Source of the DNA: Aphelocoma coerulescens
Lineage: Eukaryota > Chordata > Aves > Passeriformes > Corvidae
Direction of reading: 5' to 3'
Length of the DNA stretch: 64,000 nt
NCBI RefSeq assembly: GCF_041296385.1
Contig: NC_091016.1
Span: 13,431,497 to 13,495,496 of the forward strand
Shown: positions 54,771-64,000 of the stretch, piece after piece
Numbering within the stretch: position 1 is the first letter of the stretch
Layout: the number at the start of each line of letters is the position of its first letter
Program-made: the position numbers and the translations under genes
The notes under the pieces: model-generated
Told to the model about the DNA's origin: nothing
The model's input: only the letters and a program-made list of their open reading frames with translations
The model's database searches: none

Positions 54771-57700
54771 GGTGAGGGAGCAGAGGAGAACAAACCTGTC
54801 CTCACCTAATCAGGACAGCTGTGTCCCAAGTGCAGTGAAGGCACAACGACACTGCAGGGAGAGCACCAAATCATGCCACAAGCCATAGAGCCAGCAAAGC
54901 CTGGTTTCTTCCAGTTTTGTGTCTAGTCCAGTAGTCCAGGGTTGTCTGCTGTTGCCCTTTGATGTCACAATAATGGGGTTCTACTTGTCTTTCTCTCACC
55001 AACAACACTGTGGGAGCCTGGCTTCTCAGCTTTGTTGTCTGTTTTCCCAAAACTTTGGGGTATTTGAGAATTTTTGAGCCTTCCTGCTGTCTGTGGTCAC
55101 TGTGAGGCAGTGGGGTCACAAAGAACACATCCTTGTGTGTACACACAGGCGTGTTTGTCTTGGCATTGCAATTGGGGGTTGCCTTATCCTCTGGAACTGC
55201 TCAATCAGTCAGCACTTTATTGCTGCAGATCTGTGGGTTTGAACATTTTCTATTCTGTAACAGAGTTCTGAAAGTGGATAAAGGGTGGCACAGTAAGGAT
55301 GTTCACAATGTTGGTTCAGTAACCACTTAAGGGAAGATGTTTCCCAAGGGGAGAGACAAAATTGGACTTCCAGCTCTGTAGATTCAAATTCTTTGAGTCC
55401 TGAGAGGCTCACAACACAGTGAGACTCATTCATGTTATTCATTTGATGAATAACTTGAGTGAGAATGCTTCTTCACACCTGCAGCCATGCCCCCTTGGGT
55501 CATGGTCCTGTCACATCTTGTTACCCAGAGAGGGAGAGGTTCCATAGGAATTTTGATGGGAAGATCTAACATAGCAGATTGTAAGCCGTCTTGGTTTGTA
55601 AACTCTGAAAATACTCTGGGGGGGCTGTTCAGCTTCCTTGATGGAAAATTGAAACCTGCTGATAAGAGGTTGGTTTTCTTTGACAGACCTTTTAAAGGTA
55701 GGCCATGGGTGCTACAGGTCTGCTGGCCAAAAACTGAAGGCACTTGCTCTAAAGAACCCCCCTGGTATTTTAAGACTGCTTCTAATGGCTCAGAAGAGAT
55801 TATCTTGCTCTCTGAGGACTAGAAGACAGCTGCTGGATGAGTGGCATGAGTTTCATGGTGTGATATGGCCATAAATTAATTAAAGGTCTTAGAGTCTTTT
55901 TCATAAAGGGATTTGCCTCTGAAACTCTACTCATATTGTAGGAAGCAGCAAAACCAATGGGAGTTTGCAAGTAAAAGTTAGTTTGCTAAACAGAATTTTT
56001 TCTCCCTCCAGGTGCTGTGAGTGACACTTCCAGTTGGTGCTGCAGTGGGTGGGATCCCTGTGTGTCTGGTTACTCCTGGCAGGATAGTTTATCTGGAGGG
56101 GAAGCCCCTCACCCATTAGCATCTAGTCCACTGGTTGGCTACTGAATGTTATACATCCCCAGGTGCTTCAGTAATCTTCTTCCCTTAATACCAAGACTTT
56201 TTGCTGATCACCAATATGTTCCTTGGACTAGTGAGGCTTTACTGGCTGTTGTTCAAAAACAATTATTTGGACAACATACACAAATGGTGGTCAAGGAGGG
56301 ATACCTGAAGATCCCTCTTCTTCACACCTTACCAGAAGAATATTCTTTTTACTGGGCTAGGTGATCTTGGTCCTCCATCTCTTCTGTGTCATGAACCTAA
56401 CATTCCTCGTTGGCTGCCCAGTGGTCTGATGTCAAGACAAGCCAAGACATCTTTCCTTCCCTCCAGCCAGTGTGGGTGCTTTGACAGGATGTGCTGGATT
56501 GATCTCGGACTGAAGGTGACATTTCCAAGTCTGCTTTGCCTTTGGTGAGTGTCACAGTCCCTTTGGTTGATGCACCGAATCTGGGCATGACAACATGAGA
56601 GGTGAAGCAAGGAACAATCCTCCTTTGTTCCCATGTGCCAGTGGGATTCAAAATCCACCTTGAGGACGTAGGGGATGCATTTTCTCAGTGTTTTGTGTTG
56701 GCCATTTTAGGTGTTAATTGCAATTACTGAGCAATTATGGTACCTCATATTGGAGGTGTAGGTGAGTAGATGGGGTTTAGGTATTTCCCTGCTGGATCCA
56801 GGCACACGGAAGGGAGGTGTAGGAGTTTCTGTCACCACACCTAAACCCTTTCAGTCTTAGGCCAGAGCGCCCAGGGTGATTAATTGTTAATGATGGAGGA
56901 GCAGCATTGTTTGTCCACTGAATAAATAAAGCATATTTTGCATCTGTTTCCTCCACCAAGTCTCTCCCAGCTCCTTCCAACTTCCCCACATCACTCCCTT
57001 TCCCTAATCTCCCCATCATTTCTGTGACTTTATTCTGCTGTTTCAGCTCTGGTGGGCAATTCCCAGGGTGACAGAGGTCTTTCCAAGAGCAACCTGAATG
57101 TCCCAAATGTCCCTGTACAACCCCCTTCCCAAATCTGTGTCAAAAAGTGATGGTTTTGCGTTTTTGCAATGATCACATTTAATTATTAGTTAAATATCGA
57201 GGTCAGCAGCCACTCCTACCCCTAAGGAAGGGCTATGCCTTCTAAACAAGCGGAGCTGGAGGGCAAGGGCATTTAATGATCAAACCATCTGCAGAAGAAT
57301 TGACCTTTCCATTTGTCCTTCAAAGCCAAGGTTGCTGTATTTTCCCAGAACCCGTGACCTATATAGCAAGTTGGTGTCCTGTTAGAATGGCTGGTCCTAA
57401 GGTGTCCATGTTTCCTGCCACCTGTTTCAGAAACTGCCATGGTTTCAGCATCCTTGTGGAAAACAATTCGGTCACTCCATCGGGTCTTTCCAAAAGCAGG
57501 AATGCAGCATGATGGGACACACCATAACCCATTCTGAAAGTAGTACACCAGCTAAATGGACAGCCCCCGAGGACACTGAATCAATATGTAATAACAGTGG
57601 TGCTGTATGAAGCTTCCATTCCATCAGAGCAGCTCTATGACATTGATTTGTGTCAGAGAATAACTGGGAAGCTTTTCTCTCTATAAATCCACTTCCTAAC

Positions 57701-60700
57701 CCAGCAGACTTTTACAGCATGAAAGCATCTGTGTGATATTAGTTCTAGTTTCTTCCATGTGTTCTGACAGGGATATGTATCTAGTCCTCTTTGCTGAGAG
57801 TACATCTCATTTAGAAATGTGGGGTTTTTTTCTGGAAGAGTTTTACATGGAAAAAAGTTAATTTTTATGACAATTTTATGATGTTCAAATATTAGAGTCT
57901 TTTCATAGCAAAGGTACGTATGTTTTTTCTAGCATAAAAATGCGTGTGTGTGCAGATTTCTGGGAATCAGTAGAAATTATGTTATCAAGAACATGGGTTT
58001 TGTTCCTATGTTGGGAAAGCCAGTGCTGTAATTGAATATAACCCTAAACAAAAATAAGCTGGGTAGTGTTTTTCACTCACAGGCCACCCTATTGAAAAAT
58101 GTTTTCACCCTCACCATATTAACAAGGACAACTGTGAGAAGTCAAATGAGTTGGAATCAGACTCATCTCACCATCTTCAGCTGTCCAAGTTCAGTACCAT
58201 CAGCTTGACACTGGAGACTCTCTGTATAAAGGAATTTAGGATGGAATGAACCGTCATGGTTTGCATGGAAACATGAGGTCTACAATTATCTATTTCCATC
58301 CACAGGGTTTTAGGGAAGCCTAGAACTGCCACTTACAGTGTGAATATTCAGTATCAGCTACATAAATCCTGTGTTTGACCCCTGAGATACTCAGTAGGTC
58401 TCCAGACTCCAAGTCTTACCTCCCACTCACCTGGGTGCAGTGCTCACTGTATATATACAGCAGCAGTCCCTGCTCAGCCTGTCTTAATTAATAACAGCTT
58501 TATTATCTGAAAGGTACCAACAGAATATAACCTGTGACACAGAAGGCTCCTGCCCTGAGGATGCTTCTCTGTAGACAGATGGCAAGCAGGAAGTATGCCA
58601 GAAATGCTCTGCCTCGGAAGGTTCCCTTTCAGACATTGCTCGCTGCTGTGGGTGCCAGCTACAGAAGAGGTCTTCAAGGCTAAGGCAGCATGGAAAACCT
58701 GCAAGGGAAAAACATGAAAGCAGAAAAGGGAAAAAGACCCAAGAAGTTAGTGCTCTCCAGTGGGGGTTTTATTTCAGCCCATCGCTCTCCCTCTTCGCTT
58801 AGCACCGTACATATACACCACGTAGGAGAGCAGCTCTGCCCAGGGAGACGTAGCATCCACACAGGCAGGAGAAGAGGTGGGAGACAGCACGTCCTCAGCT
58901 TAATTTTACAGACTCGAAGCAGATTTCAGCAGCTGACGTCATGACTGGTATGAGGTTGGTGGGGACGTTGGCGGCAGAGGCAGTAATTAAACCCCTGGCA
59001 TTCTGGCTGGAGGCACAGTCATGTCCTGCTTCATCTGAAGCAGAGCTGGTCTGACACAGCAGAAGCCTTTACGCAACCAGGCCAGATTTTCATTTTTTGA
59101 GCAACAGTTTCAGAAGCACTACAGAAACTGCAGACAGGATTTGTAGCTATTTATGAGCAGGGGGCTGAGCGCACTTCTGTCGCCTCCTGTCTTGCACCTC
59201 GTTGGGTGACAAGTATGTCAGGGAGTGAGGGCTGGTCTTGCAGCTGACTACCAGGCTTCCGTTTGCATTCTCATTTCCTCTGTGTTTTCTGTTGGGATAG
59301 CAGAGGTTTGCTCTGGATGTGAGACATTTTCTTATTGCTCTCTACAACCACAGTCACATTTCAGAAGCGTTTTGGCACACTGCCCTGCTGGCAGCCCACG
59401 ATCGCAGTAGCAGCTTCTCAGGCTGAAATGTTTTTGTTGCAATGCATTAGCCCATCTCTATTATCACACAAGCTTTTGCCTTCCCCCTCATCTACTCTGA
59501 CTGTATCAGGAGGTATGAACCTTCTTCAGGGAATCTTTAATCTTTTTCAGCATTTGGAGTGAACCTGAATAAACACTTGTTGGGAAAAAAGCTTAATTGG
59601 AAAGACTTAGTGTGTTTCTTAGCTTGTTGTTCTGGCTGACACCATCTCTTGCAGATGCAGTATTACAACAGCAGTAGTGCAGCAATAGACTTATAATGTC
59701 TTGGTGCATGTAAACATGATTGTTTGAAGGGGGAAGAATCATACTGACATGCCTTCCAACTCCTGATGTGGTCATTGCCTATCCCATGAGCGTGCTTTCC
59801 TTGTAGACATACTCACCCAGTGGTTTCCTGGAGAACAGAGGCTTAAAACTGATAGGCATTTTCTAACAACACCTGAAACTGGGGGGTAATTAAAGTCAAA
59901 TGCTTTAATTCATGGGTTCCCTTTTCTAGTAAAACCATTAAAACTCTTACCAGAGTAAGAACAATAGATGACTCCCCGTGAGTTCATCAGCTGTAAATAC
60001 AGGGTGTAAAGTAAAACAAACACATCATAAAACTTCTGCCCTGTTTTTTTCCCACCTCTTCTTTAGATTATTCATCTCTTTTGGAAAGCTTGTTCCTTCA
60101 AGACTTTAAAATCATGGGCTATAGGTGAGTAGCAAGTATGATATGCACACGGAGGTCTTGGTTTGAAGCAGGGGTGCGAAATGCTGGCATCCTTGGTGAG
60201 GAATGAAGTGAGCCAGAGAGAGGTAGGCTGGGGGGAGTGTGTGATTTGGGGATCACTGCCCAGGTTCAAAGCACTTCTGCAGACACTTGCCTGTAATTAT
60301 GTGTTTAAACACAGACCTGAAGATCTTAAATACCTGCGCAAACATAAAACTTTAAACCTGTCACCTAAACAAGTGCTTTGCTGAGTCAAAGCCTGCACAG
60401 TGAGGTGGGTTTGATAGGAGCATTGGTGGGATACAGGCTCACACTTACTGGGACCAGCAGGGCAGAGCTGGAGTCCTTTGTAGGAACTCAGCTGCCACTG
60501 TTAGAGTCTGTAGAAGCCACAGTCTCCAATTAACATCTTTAATCTTATTATCTCAAGCCTTTTATCTTCACATTTTCTTGTCTGTTTGTTTGTTTTCTTT
60601 AAATTTGTTTACATATACTGAACTGAAAGTTTTTCTGGAAATGCTGGTATGGCTTTTAACTGCAAGAATGATTCACTGAGAATAATTAATTCAAAGATCT

Positions 60701-61484
60701 TGGCATCTCTTTTCCTTGTAAAAAAGGTGGTGGATATTCTGTGATTTTCTTGAAAGATTTATCCCCCTGAATGTGCATGTTTACACTCACACCCACACAG
60801 ACTCACACACATTTGCAAATGCAGACACTTCCCTCTTCTTTTGGAGCTTTTAAGTTCTGGAGCAGCACATCTGACCTGTACAATTAACCCTTTCTTCTAT
60901 GTATCTCCTTTATTTATGTCTAAAAGCAAGACAGAGCTTTTGAGGTTGGTGGGGCTTGTCCTATAGGTTTTTGTCCACACCTTAAACCTCCTGAGCTTCC
61001 TGCACTGAGCAGGCACACGCAAACAGCAAGAAAGATCTGTGCCCCGTGCCAACTCCTGCAGGAGTGCTAACTTCAGGCTTCATTTGGGAGGCTGCTGGTT
61101 GGCCTGGGTCAAACCAGGCATTTTTCTAAGGAATTAAACTGCACTGATCAGCTCCCAGTGCCCAGGATTCTTCCCTAGTGTTGTTTAATTTATTAAATAT
61201 TGTTGCTGATATAAAGGTTATTGCTTGGTCTCATTTTACTATCTATTAGCAGCAAAAGGAGTGAGTTCTACCTCAGACTTTGTAAGCCCTCAGGAGTATT
61301 CTTAGGCAATAAATTAAGCCTGGACCTTGCAAGTCTGGGAAACAAGCTCACACAGAGCATCAGGGGTAGAATTTCCCCATTGGCACCATAAATGAAGTCT
61401 CTCATGAAACTTGGAGTGGCTCCTCACCATAAGCATCAGCAATACTTGAACCATTTGCTTATTAGAGCTCACAATTTCATTTGA

Positions 61485-61600
61485 AATTTAGGCACCTAAA
61501 GAAAAAAACAAGGTGCTGAACACCTTTGAAGAGTAAGATCTTATTTTTGCCCTTGTTCTGAAAAAAGGTCACTTATGCAATGCCAGAATTCCTGTAGCTT
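61485..61600. repeat. Old amniote repeat relic (TTTAGGCACCTAAA type)
   Basis: AAATTTAGGCACCTAAAG, then GGTGCTGAACACCTTTGAA, then AAAGGTCACTTATG. This order is familiar from decayed palindromic repeats in reptile and bird genomes. The family name and borders are uncertain. Confidence 0.4.
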
Positions 61601-61992
61601 AGTAGTCTCCACTGTTGTTTCAGAAGTTAAAAGCTATGATGCTGCTTTTTAATCACCATCCCAGCATGACAAAAATTCTACTTACTTTGCAGTGATGGTC
61701 ATATCATTGCAATACTGACAGCTCCCTTGGGACCTGTGCAAGGTAACAAGAAGGCTGGAGGTGAGCTGGGTTCAGCCAAATAAAAACAAGGAGCCCACAG
61801 CTGAGTACGGAGTCACTCTGTAATTATACTCCTGTTTTTTCTGCCTCGTCTATGAAGCAGAGTCACTGGAACAGGAGAACTTTTAAAAATTCAGGGAGGA
61901 CCAAGATTATTATAACAAACTATAACAACTCTTGGCTCTTTGAGGGCATTTATTCAAATGTCTCCAAGCCGTTGCTCTTCACAAAGAGAGAT

Positions 61993-62125
61993 AAATGTAA
62001 TTATCACAGTTCTAAAGTGGGGAAAGATGAGGCTTAATTAACTACTCGTGGATATACAGCAAATGAGTAGCAGAGATGAGAACAGAAACCAGTTTTCCTG
62101 GCTGCCAGTGGCACCTGAATCCTGG
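61993..62125 (+). mobile_element. Second MIR-like ancient SINE relic
   Basis: AATTATCACAG, AAGTGGGGAAAGATGAGGCT, CAGCAAATGAGTAGCAGAG and CCAGTTTTCCTGGCTGCCAG occur in the order and spacing of the MIR core and 3' part (TTATC-CCATTTTACAGATGGGGAAA, CAGCAAGT-AGTGGCAGAG, CAGGTCTCCTGACTCCCAG). It is more degraded than the copy at 54.6 kb. Confidence 0.5.
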
Positions 62126-63827
62126 TGCCATCTCTATCAGGTACACACCACAGTGGGATAAGCAAGACAAAAGTACCAATGGGGCAAAGTTGAGACCACA
62201 GACGGTCCCATGTCCAGCTGAAGTGTCTCTGGCTACACCTATTGCCTATGATCTGGCATTTAGTGAATGCAGTCTGGCATGAGGAACCTGCATGTTGTAC
62301 GTGTGAGAGACCAGTTTGATTGTCATAATCCTAAAGTTTTCTTGTGGGAAAGAGTTACTTGGTGAGGTAACTCATCACCCACCTGGCTGCTGTTTGCTGC
62401 TCCACCACTCCAGCTGTGCTAACCTGGGACTCCTGGCTTTGTCCAAGTCAGGAGAGACAGTGGTTTAGGATGCAGCCACGGTGATATACGCTCTATGCCA
62501 TCCACTGAAGGTTCTTGCTTTCCAACCTCTGTCTCTTTTGTTCCAATGGCAGGAATGTTCATGCAGGCTCAGACAGGACCTGTGGCCACTGAGCCATGTG
62601 CTGAGAGACTCCGCGTTCCAGAAAACTGAGCCACACGCCTGGAAGAAGAGGCTGTGCTAGGAGGTGCAGAGATGAGATAAGCCAGGCACTGATTCCTCAA
62701 AGGCAGCATTTAGCTGTTGTTTTCCCAAAAGGCTGATGACGGAGAAGGATAACTTTAAAGTGTTCTGTTCTGAATAAACAGTGCCAAAGCAGAGAAAGGG
62801 ATCTCTCTTTCACCCCTCTTGCTGACTTTGGGGCAGGAATATTCAAACTCTCTTTTTCCTCAGTGCCTACACAGCCTGGGTGCTGTGTCTTCCTTAGGCA
62901 CCGCCAGCTGTCATAACAGCTCTGGAAGTCAAGGTGCTCGTGGCATCTCCACAGGCTCTCTGGAGGTTTATCCACCTGTTTGTCTTAGGTATTTTTTTTC
63001 CTATGGTTGTCATAGATGTTGTCTCAGCAAATGAGGAGAAGTCATTGCTACACAACTGAGATCACTTTCCTGTTTGGGTCAAAATGTAACCTTGAGCTTT
63101 CAGACTCATCTCCCTGTGGCTCTCTGAGCACTCTTGTGTGTGTCTGCAGCAATTTATCCAACTCCAGGAGGCAAGTCAAGTTAAAATGCCCAGAACAAGA
63201 TTTTTCTGGCTTTTAGTCATGACTTATTACGCTGCAGCAGTGAGGCTTTCAAGAGAAGAAGGTATTGCTACTCCAGGGTGAAATAACAGGGTTTAGCACA
63301 GCCAGCAGGTGTCTTGCTGCTCACAGCCTGGGCAATACTTGTTTTGCTGAGAGTGGAAGTAGGTACAGTTGTGGCATGAGGTGACTTTGATGGCAGAGAG
63401 AAACCTGTAAATAGGAATCATAGCTTTTGCTTCCAGCTGCAATCAGAAGACCTATTTAGCATTTGCTCAGCTTCCTACAGGACAATGTTATTTTTATCCT
63501 ACTAAAGCTTAAGGGTGAGCAAAAAGCTTTGAAAACTTGCTGTCTTAACTAGGTTGAGTCAAAGTGGTCATTGACCACTGGATGCTACATACAAATGCTT
63601 GCATGTACATGCATGTATCTTCCATTGAAGGTTCTCCAGTGTGACTTTATATTCAGGGCTTTCAGGTCAGATGGTGCTCAGAGATACTCAAGTGCTTGAA
63701 GAGAGCAGTGGAGACTCTGACTCAGTGTTCTGGTGACAGCCTGATCCATCACCCATCTCCTTCTCTTCCAGGAGAAATTTAAAAATAGATGTCATTGAAG
63801 TCCTTATTCATGAGAAACAACCTGAAG

Positions 63828-63871
63828 ATGGGAGGGATGGAGAAGGGAGGGAGAGAGGGAGGGAGGAAGAC
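63828..63871. repeat. GGGA-rich purine tract
   Basis: About 44 bp of imperfect GGGA/GA repeat near the right edge. Confidence 0.85.
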
Positions 63872-64000
63872 AGCAGCCACCACCTGAAGGTGCTGTGGGT
63901 GGAGATGCTGCTGCAGCTCTCCTGCATCCCCTGCCACTGTGCAGATGCCAACAGCTGTAAGAGGAGCCCTGGATGTAGCTCAGGTTTTGCTGTCATCGCA

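Larger units (their letters stand above)
48371..64000. other. Intergenic DNA upstream of LGALSL
   Basis: No coding exon is recognisable. In human the next gene on this side is PELI1, and none of its exons is seen here. The 51.1-53.4 kb part is richer in GC and therefore holds long overlapping ORFs on both strands (up to 279 codons) without any known domain. Repeats at 53.2, 54.5, 54.6, 61.5, 62.0 and 63.8 kb are listed separately. Confidence 0.5.

Overview
This is a vertebrate nuclear window, almost certainly from a bird. The evidence is intron-containing genes with GT-AG splice sites, CpG-island promoters, several truncated CR1 LINEs that end in the avian ATTCTATGA-type tail, a compact solo retroviral LTR, and a low overall repeat load. 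Nothing prokaryotic, and no CRISPR array or operon, is present. The species cannot be named from this sequence alone.

Two protein-coding genes are recognisable, both on the minus strand. LGALSL (galectin-related protein) is complete. Its five coding exons lie between 47471 and 43517, their lengths sum to 516 nt, and they encode 171 residues plus a stop. AFTPH (aftiphilin) is partial. Its promoter and 5' untranslated exon lie in a CpG island at about 17.4-18.0 kb, its very large first coding exon is at 8742-6979, and the remaining 3' exons lie beyond the left edge. From memory, LGALSL and AFTPH are same-strand neighbours in human 2p14, so the synteny supports both calls.

Layout from left to right: 1-6978 is AFTPH intron sequence; 6979-8773 is the AFTPH exon with the clathrin-adaptor motifs; 8774-17731 is the first AFTPH intron; 17.4-18.0 kb is the AFTPH CpG island. 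The 18-41.8 kb stretch is intergenic and holds CR1 copies at 18.1, 18.3-18.7, 21.9-22.9 and 30.2-30.8 kb, a solo LTR at 19.5-20.1 kb, G/T-rich low-complexity DNA and some possible conserved noncoding DNA. About 41.9-47.6 kb is LGALSL with a probable long 3' UTR. 46.9-48.4 kb is the LGALSL CpG island. 48.4-64 kb is intergenic, with a CR1 scrap, two MIR-like SINE relics and an older decayed repeat.

The two genes do not form a pathway. Aftiphilin is a trafficking adaptor accessory factor, and the galectin-related protein is a galectin fold that has lost the residues used for sugar binding. The most noteworthy observations are an upstream ORF in the AFTPH leader that ends at a TAATG stop/start overlap, the solo LTR, a YY1-like site built into the LGALSL start codon, and the MIR-like relics. 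I found no evidence for a new biological system. The long ORFs outside the two genes look like products of base composition.
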